Source: an uncultured Erythrobacter sp.
GTDB taxonomy: Bacteria > Pseudomonadota > Alphaproteobacteria > Sphingomonadales > Sphingomonadaceae
NCBI GenBank assembly: GCA_937969505.1
Contig: CALBWA010000017.1
Coordinates: forward strand, 35,490-99,489
Reading direction: 5' to 3'
DNA length: 64,000 nucleotides
Shown: one piece after another, positions 26,618 through 34,306 of the stretch
How positions within the stretch are numbered: position 1 is the stretch's first letter
Layout of the letters: each line of letters starts with the position of its first letter
Translations under genes and position numbers: made by a program
Notes under the pieces: model-generated
What the model saw: only the letters and a program-made list of their open reading frames with translations
Databases searched by the model: none
What the model was told of the DNA's origin: nothing

Positions 26618-28813
26618 ATGGCAAGCAAAGTGGTTGGCGGCGGCCCGAAGAAGGTCCTCTACACACTCAATACGGTGCGCCGCATCGGCTTGGGCAGGGC
26701 CGCCAAGGCCCTAAGCGCCAGAAACACCTGCAAGGCCTGCGGCTTGGGCATGGGCGGACAGATGGGGGGAATGACCAACGAGATTGGTGAATTCCCCTCG
26801 GTCTGTAACAAGAGTGTTCAGGCTCAATCGACTGATATTCAGCCAGCCATCCCGGAGGAGATATTTGCTCACACTGTGACGGAGCTGGATGAGCTTTCTC
26901 CCAAGGAAATGGAGCATCTCGGTCGCTTGGCGACGCCGATTTTCAAACACGCCGGTTCTGACCGGTTTGATCCGGTCGACTGGGACTTCGCCATGGATCA
27001 TCTCGCGGCCCGATTGGCCGAATGCACGCCGTCGCGAAGTTTCTTTTACAGCTCCGGCCGGTCCTCCAACGAAGCTGGATTCCTGTTCCAACTTCTGGCT
27101 CGGGCTTACGGGACGAACAACGTCACCAATTGTTCCTATTACTGCCACCAGGCCACATCGGTGGCGATGCAGGAGACAATTGGCACCGGCACATCGACGG
27201 TTGAATTGGCGGATTTGAAAAAGAGCGATCTGGTGTTCGTTATTGGCGCTAATCCGTCATCCAACCATCCGCGTTTTATCCATCTTCTGAAGGCAGTCCG
27301 CGATCGCGGCGGCACAGTGATCGTGATCAATCCCGCCAAGGAACCTGGCCTGGTCAAGTTCGCCGTGCCAAAAAACCCGCGATCCATGCTCAAAGGTGGC
27401 GACGAAATCGCATCGCTGTACCTCCAGCCAAGGATCGGGACCGACATTGCTCTGTTCAAGGGAATTGCGAAGGCCGTCGTTGAGGCTGGTTCTGCCAATC
27501 AGACGTTTATCGACCAATATACCGAGCAATCTAGAGCGTTTCTAAGCGATCTGGCGGCGCTAGGCTGGGATGAAATAGAACGGATTTGTGGCGTTGACCG
27601 GGCGCTTATCGTGCAATGTGCCGAGCTTTACGGCGCATCTCGTTCAGCCGTTTTTGCATGGGGTATGGGAATGACCCATCATGTGAACGGGGTCGAAAAT
27701 ATTGAATACATTGCAAATTTGGCACTGCTGCGCGGGATGGTTGGGCGCCCGGGTGCTGGCCTGCTGCCGCTGCGCGGGCACAGTAATGTTCAGGGGATTG
27801 GAACCATCGGGGTCAAGCCGGTCCTGGGTGAGGACATTATCGCCCAGATCGAAGGAACGATGGGGCTCTCGCTGCCACGCGCCAAAGGGCTGGACACTCT
27901 GGCCACCATTGAAGAGGCAGCGGCAGGCAACATGGACGCAGCGGTGATTATGGGCGGCAATCTTTATGCCGCGACACCCAATAGCAAGCTGGCGAGGCTT
28001 GCTTTGGGCAATATCGGTTTCAAGGCCTTCCTGACGACTACGCTGAACAAAGGTCATCTGGCTGGTGCGGGCAAGGGCGAAACCCTGATCCTGCCGGTTA
28101 CCGCACGGGACGAGGAGTGGGAGCCTACAACGCAGGAATCCATGTTCAACTATGTTCGGATGAGCGATGGCGGTATTACCCGTCATGCGAATGTGCGACC
28201 TGAAGTGGCTATTCTGTCGGATTTAGGATCGCGCTTGTTACCGGACAGTCCCGTCGATTTTTCTGCCTTTGCTCGACATGGAAAAATTCGCGAGGCCATT
28301 GCCGAAATCATTCCTGGCATGGAAGATCTGCGCTCGATTGATGTTGCGAAACAGGAATTTGTTGTCCGCAACCGGATCATGCACGAGCCCGCTTTCCAAA
28401 CGGATTCTGGCAAGGCGCGATTTGTGGTTCGCGAGATGCCTGACGCCAAGGTGGCAAAAACAGATTTCCCCTTCACCCTTGCGACCATACGCAGCGAAGG
28501 GCAGTTCAACTCGATCATCTATGAAGAGAAGGACAGCTACCGCCAAACGCAATCGCGCTGGTGCGTTCTTATGAATTCGGCAGATATTGCAGCGATGGGC
28601 CTGTCCCAGGGCGATGGTTCGCAGATCAAGGTCACCATGCGATCCAGCGAGGGGGAAATGACCGGCCTTGCAGTCTATCCCTTCGACGTGCCCAAGGGCA
28701 ATGCGCTGGCCTATTATCCTGAGGCGAACGAGCTGTCCTCGGTGAGACATGACCCGCGCAGCAAGACACCTGCCTTCAAATCCATACCGGTGAGCATCAT
28801 CCTTGAGGCTTGA
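26618..28813 (+). CDS. FdhF/YdeP-family molybdopterin oxidoreductase
   Basis: A 731-residue protein of the formate-dehydrogenase alpha-like family (YdeP group). The N-terminus holds Cys38, Cys41 and Cys63 (TCKACGLGMGG…SVCNK), a possible Fe-S ligand set. Later come the SSGRSSNEAGFLFQLLARAYGTNN and NCSYYCHQAT motifs of the family, bis-MGD-binding stretches (GANPSSNHPR, GMGMTHHVNGVEN, LPLRGHSNVQGIGTIG), and a C-terminal molybdopterin dinucleotide domain (about 610-731). No selenocysteine TGA interrupts the frame. The substrate and electron partner are unknown; no fdhD or other subunit is adjacent. A role in acid or redox stress, as for E. coli YdeP, is only a suggestion. Confidence 0.8.
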   Translation: MASKVVGGGPKKVLYTLNTVRRIGLGRAAKALSARNTCKACGLGMGGQMGGMTNEIGEFPSVCNKSVQAQSTDIQPAIPEEIFAHTVTELDELSPKEMEHLGRLATPIFKHAGSDRFDPVDWDFAMDHLAARLAECTPSRSFFYSSGRSSNEAGFLFQLLARAYGTNNVTNCSYYCHQATSVAMQETIGTGTSTVELADLKKSDLVFVIGANPSSNHPRFIHLLKAVRDRGGTVIVINPAKEPGLVKFAVPKNPRSMLKGGDEIASLYLQPRIGTDIALFKGIAKAVVEAGSANQTFIDQYTEQSRAFLSDLAALGWDEIERICGVDRALIVQCAELYGASRSAVFAWGMGMTHHVNGVENIEYIANLALLRGMVGRPGAGLLPLRGHSNVQGIGTIGVKPVLGEDIIAQIEGTMGLSLPRAKGLDTLATIEEAAAGNMDAAVIMGGNLYAATPNSKLARLALGNIGFKAFLTTTLNKGHLAGAGKGETLILPVTARDEEWEPTTQESMFNYVRMSDGGITRHANVRPEVAILSDLGSRLLPDSPVDFSAFARHGKIREAIAEIIPGMEDLRSIDVAKQEFVVRNRIMHEPAFQTDSGKARFVVREMPDAKVAKTDFPFTLATIRSEGQFNSIIYEEKDSYRQTQSRWCVLMNSADIAAMGLSQGDGSQIKVTMRSSEGEMTGLAVYPFDVPKGNALAYYPEANELSSVRHDPRSKTPAFKSIPVSIILEA

Positions 28814-28837
28814 TTTGGAGATGCCTCGCCAACGGGG

Positions 28838-29791
28838 CTAAAGTCCGAAGCGAATTCCGTAACCTATCCCCAAGGTGAATTGTGTAGCTCGCCCGCGCTC
28901 TTCGATGAGTGGAGAATTGGTTGCCTCATTTCCCAGCCGCTCCAGACTGGTGAACATGGTCACCGCGCTTCGACGGGTCAGCGGATGTACGACTGATCCG
29001 CCTATGCCCCAGGACACAACCCCTCCATCCGCATCATATTGTGCAAGGCCTGAATTGGCCGATTGCAGCGCATCGATACCGAAGTAGGTTTGCATGAAAT
29101 CGCCACTGGCGAGCGATAGACGCGGTCCGGCACTGACGATCGTTCGACCAGCCCGCAGTCGATAATTGAGCGCGATATCTGCGACCAGGCCATCATGGCC
29201 GCCAAACCCCTGCAAAACCTCGCCTCGTAAACGCCATTCGCGCTGTGCGCCAAAGCTCTTTTCGACAAATCCGCCCACTTCGCCCGATGCGGCGACATCG
29301 CCGAGGCCAACCAAGGCGTCGCTGTCACCAGTGATCAGGAACGGTGACCCGCCGGTATCTTCGTCCCGGCCAAACCGGATTTTTGCAAGTGGTCCTGCTT
29401 TCCAACCATTCTGGTTCACCGCATTCCAGCCAAGACCATCGGGAATCGATGCAAAGACTGTATCTCCATAGTTCAGCCGCAGGTCGGGAAAGATCGACAG
29501 TGTGGAATCTCGGGAGCCCTGAAACGCAGGGCTCAGCACAGGGGCCACACCAATTGTAACCCACACGCCGTCAGAGTCTGGTCGCCCCGGTCGCCCGCCC
29601 GTTGTGACGCCTGGCGGTGGCCCGGGCCGATCCTGCGCTGCCTGCTGCGAAGTGCTGCCGCTTTCCCCAGGGACGCTGCCATCGCTCGCAATCTCGCGCG
29701 GATCGTCTTCCTGGGCGGCGGCGGTGCCGACCGGGACCACGGTGCTGGCAAGCAGGAGTGGGAAAATGCGCAACATCATCATGGTATCCAT
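28838..29791 (-). CDS. MipA/OmpV family outer-membrane protein
   Basis: About 317 residues: signal peptide (MMMLRIFPLLLASTVVPVGTAAAQ), a Gln/Pro/Gly-rich linker (about 27-70), then a barrel domain opening VTIGVAPVLSPAFQGS and ending GIGYGIRFGL. This is the MipA/OmpV pattern, a scaffold or porin-like outer-membrane family. The start is ATG 29791 or 29782; both lie just behind the terminator at 29799-29835, so the promoter position is puzzling. It is convergent with the molybdopterin oxidoreductase gene. Confidence 0.8.
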   Translation of the reverse strand: MDTMMMLRIFPLLLASTVVPVGTAAAQEDDPREIASDGSVPGESGSTSQQAAQDRPGPPPGVTTGGRPGRPDSDGVWVTIGVAPVLSPAFQGSRDSTLSIFPDLRLNYGDTVFASIPDGLGWNAVNQNGWKAGPLAKIRFGRDEDTGGSPFLITGDSDALVGLGDVAASGEVGGFVEKSFGAQREWRLRGEVLQGFGGHDGLVADIALNYRLRAGRTIVSAGPRLSLASGDFMQTYFGIDALQSANSGLAQYDADGGVVSWGIGGSVVHPLTRRSAVTMFTSLERLGNEATNSPLIEERGRATQFTLGIGYGIRFGL

Positions 29792-29798
29792 ATCTATC

Positions 29799-29835
29799 AA
29801 AAAAGCCGCCGGAGCGCGAACTCCAACGGCTTTTT
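29799..29835 (-). terminator. Terminator between the small beta-rich protein and MipA genes
   Basis: On the minus strand, GCCGTTGGAG pairs with CTCCGGCGGC (two T-G pairs, loop TTCGCG) and six T residues follow. It lies 30 bases after the stop of the 30167 gene and ends about 8 bases before the likely mipA-like start. The A-rich flank lets it work on the other strand too. Confidence 0.75.
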
Positions 29836-29864
29836 CAAATGTTTAGAAAGGTCGACGTTCAGGC

Positions 29865-30167
29865 TCAGCCCTCGCGCTCACCCGTCAGTGGCATAGCGCC
29901 GAAAGCGCCTGCGTTCACATTGCCAGTCAGCTGATCGCCAGTGACAGTCGCTTCGCAGTCGAGCGTCATAGGCATCGGAACGGTCATGTTCATCTTCCAG
30001 GTCAGCTTGTCACCGTCGATCTTGCCGTCTTCGACGTCCATGCTGCCCATTCCGCCAGCCATAGAACCGGTAAAGGTACCATCGTCGCCTGGGACAACAG
30101 TGAAAGTGCCGCTCTGATCGCCCATTGGGCTTTTGACGACGGTGTTATAAGTTCCAGCTACAGACAT
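29865..30167 (-). CDS. Small beta-rich protein, unknown function
   Basis: A 100-residue protein without a signal peptide. It reads as repeated beta hairpins (TYNTVVKSPMGDQSGTFTV, GTFTGSMAGGMGSMDV, GKIDGDKLTWKMNMTVPMPM, ATVTGDQLTGNVNAG), rich in Gly, Thr and Met, like a lipocalin-style or small open barrel. I have a memory of similar modules in other sphingomonad proteins but no established function. The ATG at 30167 has an excellent GAGGAGAA ribosome site, so strong translation is expected. A terminator follows. Confidence 0.65.
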   Translation of the reverse strand: MSVAGTYNTVVKSPMGDQSGTFTVVPGDDGTFTGSMAGGMGSMDVEDGKIDGDKLTWKMNMTVPMPMTLDCEATVTGDQLTGNVNAGAFGAMPLTGEREG

Positions 30168-30245
30168 TCGTATTCTCCTCTCAGGAATTCCGGGGGTCAC
30201 CTAACCAAGCTTCGTTCGGTGATCGGGTTCCTATTTACACGGGTG

Positions 30246-32450
30246 TCAGTTGGACTCAACCGTATATCGGCGCGAAGCGTTGGCGATCACATCTTCGCGC
30301 CAGAAATGAACCGGCTTGAGCTGGTGATTGACATAGAGCTGCATCTGGTTGGTATAATGCGGGCTGTCTGGCCGGGTGGTCGCGGAGCCAAAAGGCTGGA
30401 TCGAACGGGAAGAAACGCGTCCACCGTCAGCTGGCCATTCAACCCATTGGATAAAGCTGTCTCCATGAACCAGGCTGAGCCGACCATCATCGTCCACCGT
30501 CCACGTGGTGGATGCTCGCAAGGTGTCCGAACCACCGTCGAGAGGCAAATCGACATCGCCTTGGCGCAGTCTGAGCAAGTCGCTCATTGGCGGATCGAGC
30601 CGACCGAAATGTGAAATGAGGTGATCGGCCGAATTTAGAAGATACTCCTCCACATCGGGTTTCCGGGCGATATTATTATACTCCACGCTCATGAAGTCGC
30701 GGATCATCAGCAGAGCAAGGGCGTCTGCCGCACCTTTGTTGTCTGCCGTAAAATCCCACGACAGCAGCAGATCGCGCGCCTCGGCGAGTTTGCCATCAGC
30801 GTCCATTGCTTCCAATGCATCGAACATTTGGTCAACATAGCTCTCGCGTTCGTAGACCATGTCGTATTTGATGCGTTCCAGATTAGCACGATCAAGCAAG
30901 GTTGCCTCGGACAAGAGCTTGTAGGCCCGGCGAGAACGGTTGGTCTGCTTGCGCTCTATTCCCAGGACGGGCGAGAAATCCTCCGGCGACAGGTCGCTGC
31001 CCGCCCCAGCTGCGGTAAAAGGTTCGTTATTGGCGTTATAGAGCCAACCGGAAGCTGGGTTGATCAGCTTGGGTATCTCGGCATATTCGACAGACCCCTC
31101 CCAGATCAGATCGCTGCGGTTACCCGGCAAGATGCCGCGCCAATTGACGTTCAGATCCTCAGGTCGGTCGGGAATGGCTGCATTGTAAACATAGGCGATG
31201 TTGCCTTCCTTATCAGCATAGATGAAATTGGTGCTGGGGATGGCCATGCGCGCCATCTGCGTTTGCCATTCCGTCAGATCGACTGCCTTGTTGAGCCGGT
31301 AATACGCGTCCAGCTGATCGAGCTTGCCAATCCCTCCATACCGGAAGGCGTAAAACCCATTGTCATTCTTGATTACAGGGCCATGCGCGCTGCGATAAAT
31401 CGTGCGGCGGATGGGAAGGACCACAGGTCCCATTTTAACTGGCAGAGTGACGGTCTTTTCATCCAGATCGCGCCATTCGCCATCCAGGCGATATTGGTCC
31501 CCAGCCTCGTTCATCTCCAGCTTGTAAACATCGACCATGTCAGGCCGGTTAACCGTATTGGTCCAGCCCAGATGCCGGTTATGGCCCAGAAACGGGAATG
31601 GTGAACCGGGGAAGTTTGCGCCGGTAAAGTGCCAGCCCTCCTCGCTCTCAACGCTGAATTCGTACCATGCCACCTGGCCGCGCAAGGGCTGGTGAGCGTT
31701 GGAGATCAGAGTGGTCGGGCCACCCGTTTGCGCTGGCGCAACCGCCCAGGCATTGGAACCAGCCAAGGCGGCCTCGACCCCCAGAGGTGAGTAACTGACT
31801 GCAGGGTCGGCTGGCGCAGACGTCTCGATGACATTGCCCAACCGATCGCGCGGAAAGCCGGGAATATCTTCGCCAAATTCGCGCCGCAGCGGATCGCCAG
31901 CAACCAGCGGCTGGATTACATTATTCAGGCCAAAGAAGAACGGCTGACGAAGGGCAAAGCCTGCCGCCACATCAACGCCGCTGATCGGGAACAGATTGCT
32001 CAGCTTGACCTCTTCAGGATGGTCTCTCGCATATTGGTTGAGCCCACTTGCGTACGCTTCAAACAAGGCGCGCGTGTCAGCCGGCATGGCTGGGAAATTG
32101 CGCTCGGCCGTGCCGCGGGCATCGAGCAGATGATAGACGAAATCCACCGCTGCACCGTCTTCACCAGCGATCGCGCCATAGCGGCCCTTCGACATGGCAG
32201 CCACATCCTGCAGGGTGGAAAAATCGTCCTCTGCGTGGGCTATAGCGACACCGAAGCCGACATCGGCATCGGTTTTTCCGTAGATGTGCGGAACGCCAAA
32301 TTCGTCGCGGATGATCTCTGCCTGATAGGTTCTTTCGGGCGGAGCCTTTGCTCGCTCAGCGAACAGTGGTTCCCAACTGGCCAATGCGACGAAAACGCCG
32401 ATCGCCAAAACGAGCAGCGCAAAGCCACTGTAAACCAACCATTTGCGCAT
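30246..32450 (-). CDS. Penicillin acylase family (Ntn) amidohydrolase
   Basis: A 734-residue exported hydrolase with an N-terminal signal or anchor (about 4-26). The precursor should cleave itself before Ser232 in GSNAWAVAP, which becomes the N-terminal nucleophile of the beta chain; the alpha chain has EIIRDEFGVPHIYG. The beta chain has the 'HGPVI' and 'NRHLGWTNTVNRPD' motifs of the family. Members cleave penicillins, acyl-homoserine lactones or other N-acyl amides; the substrate here is unknown, though size and sequence leave quorum-quenching or peptide-deacylation possible. ATG 32450 gives the signal sequence directly. It is divergent from the M17 aminopeptidase. Confidence 0.85.
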   Translation of the reverse strand: MRKWLVYSGFALLVLAIGVFVALASWEPLFAERAKAPPERTYQAEIIRDEFGVPHIYGKTDADVGFGVAIAHAEDDFSTLQDVAAMSKGRYGAIAGEDGAAVDFVYHLLDARGTAERNFPAMPADTRALFEAYASGLNQYARDHPEEVKLSNLFPISGVDVAAGFALRQPFFFGLNNVIQPLVAGDPLRREFGEDIPGFPRDRLGNVIETSAPADPAVSYSPLGVEAALAGSNAWAVAPAQTGGPTTLISNAHQPLRGQVAWYEFSVESEEGWHFTGANFPGSPFPFLGHNRHLGWTNTVNRPDMVDVYKLEMNEAGDQYRLDGEWRDLDEKTVTLPVKMGPVVLPIRRTIYRSAHGPVIKNDNGFYAFRYGGIGKLDQLDAYYRLNKAVDLTEWQTQMARMAIPSTNFIYADKEGNIAYVYNAAIPDRPEDLNVNWRGILPGNRSDLIWEGSVEYAEIPKLINPASGWLYNANNEPFTAAGAGSDLSPEDFSPVLGIERKQTNRSRRAYKLLSEATLLDRANLERIKYDMVYERESYVDQMFDALEAMDADGKLAEARDLLLSWDFTADNKGAADALALLMIRDFMSVEYNNIARKPDVEEYLLNSADHLISHFGRLDPPMSDLLRLRQGDVDLPLDGGSDTLRASTTWTVDDDGRLSLVHGDSFIQWVEWPADGGRVSSRSIQPFGSATTRPDSPHYTNQMQLYVNHQLKPVHFWREDVIANASRRYTVESN

Positions 32451-32541
32451 CGCGACATCCTCAATATTGCTTTTGAGCGTCACAATTGCTTTGTGCAGCT
32501 GACGAGGTCAACACGCCATATTTTGCAATAGGAGCTTCCTC

Positions 32542-34131
32542 ATCACGATACGCACCCAGTTCGTCGCTCTTTCCCTCGCTTTCACCAGCGCAATCGCGTT
32601 TGCCGCACCGGCGCCAGTCCTGGCGCAGGATGTGGTTGGATCAGGTGTTGCGCCGACATCCAGTGAAAATTCAGCCGAGCGGCCAATTGTATTTGCCTCC
32701 AGCATTCCTGATGGGGCTGCGCTGGCGATTGTGACCACAAGCACTGACCTGCCAGACAATGCGCCCCTTGGTGCAGTAGGTCAAAGGCTGGCCGCGGCGA
32801 TTATGGCTGCTGCTGACTTTGATGGCGCAGCTGGCACCTCGATTGACATTCCCGCTGTCGAAGGTCGTCCCCGGGTGGTGGTTTTTGGGGCGCGCGAAGA
32901 TGATGGCAGCAGCAATTGGCGCGAAGTGGGCGGCCGTATTGCACAGCTGATGGCGGATCAGACCCATCCGATCGCGATCCTCGGCCTGTCTGATGCCAGC
33001 GCCATGGCTGATGTCGGGTTTGGTGCAACGCTCGGGCAATATCGTTTTGACCGGTTCAAGAGCGATCTCGATGCCCCTCCGGCAGACAGGATCGTGATCG
33101 TTGGCGATGCCGTTTCGCAAGCGCGCGACCAATGGTCGAACCGCAGTCAGCCTTTGGCCGATGCAGTGCGGTTTGCCCGCGATCTGGTCAACGAACCGGC
33201 CAATACGGTTTATCCTGAAAGCTTTATTGACCGTACCAGGGCAGCCTTTGCAGGGGTCGATGGTGTGACCATTGAAGTGCTGGATCAGGCCGATATGCGC
33301 CGCCTCAACATGGGCGCAATTGCTGGGGTCGGGCAGGGCAGTCCGCGAGGATCGCGACTGATGATGATCACCTATCGCGGGGCCGGTGGTGCTCCCCTGG
33401 CCCTGGCCGGCAAAGGTATCACCTTTGACACTGGCGGAATTTCCCTCAAGCCGAACACGAACATGTGGCAAATGAAGGGGGATATGGCTGGTGCAGCTGC
33501 TGTAACCGGAGCCATGCTTTCATTGGCCAAGTCGGACGCGCCCGTGCATGTTGTTGCTGCGGTGGCTCTGGCGGAAAACATGCCGGGCGCCAATGCGCAG
33601 CGCCCTGGCGACGTGGTGCGCACCATGTCGGGCAAGACAATCGAGATTTTCAGCACGGATGCCGAAGGGCGCCTGGTTCTGGCCGATGCGATTGAATATA
33701 CAGTTGGGCGGGCCAATCCCTATGCGTTGATTGACCTGGCAACCCTGACCGGGGCCGCCGGGGCTGCGGTTGGACCGGAATATGCAGCTATGTTTGCGCG
33801 GGAGGACTCGCATGCCGAAGCCGCTCTGGCTGCTTCTGCCGCAACGGGGGAGCCAATCTGGCGATTGCCGCTTCACCCGGCCTATCGCGAGGCGGTGAAA
33901 TCTTCCGTCGCCGACGTGAAAAACAGCAACACCAGCCCGGCACCTGGGGCCAGTGCCGGGGCGCATTTCATCGAGTATTTTGTGCCGGAATCTTTGCCTT
34001 GGGTACATATCGACATGGCTCCGATTGATCGCAATGAAGTCAACCGGCCGTTGATCCCGGTCGGTGCGAGCGGATTTGGTGTGATGCTGCTGGACGAAAT
34101 GGCGCGCAATTGGCGGCCTGGCCGGGCGTGA
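32542..34131 (+). CDS. Exported M17 leucyl aminopeptidase with apparent ATC start
   Basis: A cytosol-type (M17) aminopeptidase of about 529 residues. Active-site blocks: GKGITFDTGGISLKP, MWQMKGDMAGAAAV and STDAEGRLVLADAIEY, carrying the Lys, Asp and Glu ligands for two metals. The first GTG in frame is at 32632, but the frame is open from a stop at 32500 and the codons before the GTG spell a good Sec signal peptide (TIRTQFVALSLAFTSAIAF, then AAPAPVLAQ). AGGAG at 32530-32534 lies 7 bases before ATC 32542. There is no ATG, GTG or TTG between the stop and 32632, so either ATC initiates or a single base differs from ATG. Release of N-terminal residues from peptides in the periplasm is inferred. 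Confidence 0.8.
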   Translation: MTIRTQFVALSLAFTSAIAFAAPAPVLAQDVVGSGVAPTSSENSAERPIVFASSIPDGAALAIVTTSTDLPDNAPLGAVGQRLAAAIMAAADFDGAAGTSIDIPAVEGRPRVVVFGAREDDGSSNWREVGGRIAQLMADQTHPIAILGLSDASAMADVGFGATLGQYRFDRFKSDLDAPPADRIVIVGDAVSQARDQWSNRSQPLADAVRFARDLVNEPANTVYPESFIDRTRAAFAGVDGVTIEVLDQADMRRLNMGAIAGVGQGSPRGSRLMMITYRGAGGAPLALAGKGITFDTGGISLKPNTNMWQMKGDMAGAAAVTGAMLSLAKSDAPVHVVAAVALAENMPGANAQRPGDVVRTMSGKTIEIFSTDAEGRLVLADAIEYTVGRANPYALIDLATLTGAAGAAVGPEYAAMFAREDSHAEAALAASAATGEPIWRLPLHPAYREAVKSSVADVKNSNTSPAPGASAGAHFIEYFVPESLPWVHIDMAPIDRNEVNRPLIPVGASGFGVMLLDEMARNWRPGRA

Positions 34132-34306
34132 TTGGAACGAAGCGATCCTCTCGCAAGATCCTTGCTAATTTCAGGCTGACCCTTGCGACTGTGCCTGTGC
34201 CGCCTACCTAGGTGAGTAATACACCTGCGTGGAAATTGCCCGGAGGGGTTGTGTTGTAAATTGGCAACACCATATATGTGCGGTAATCAAGTGAGGATCT
34301 TCGTAA

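Noticed and set aside
34182..34210. Possible heat-shock (RpoH) promoter CTTGCGA-N14-CCTACCT before clpB
   Set aside because: The -35 is fair but the -10 differs too much from CCATnT; not reported as a feature. Transcript-start mapping after heat shock would decide.
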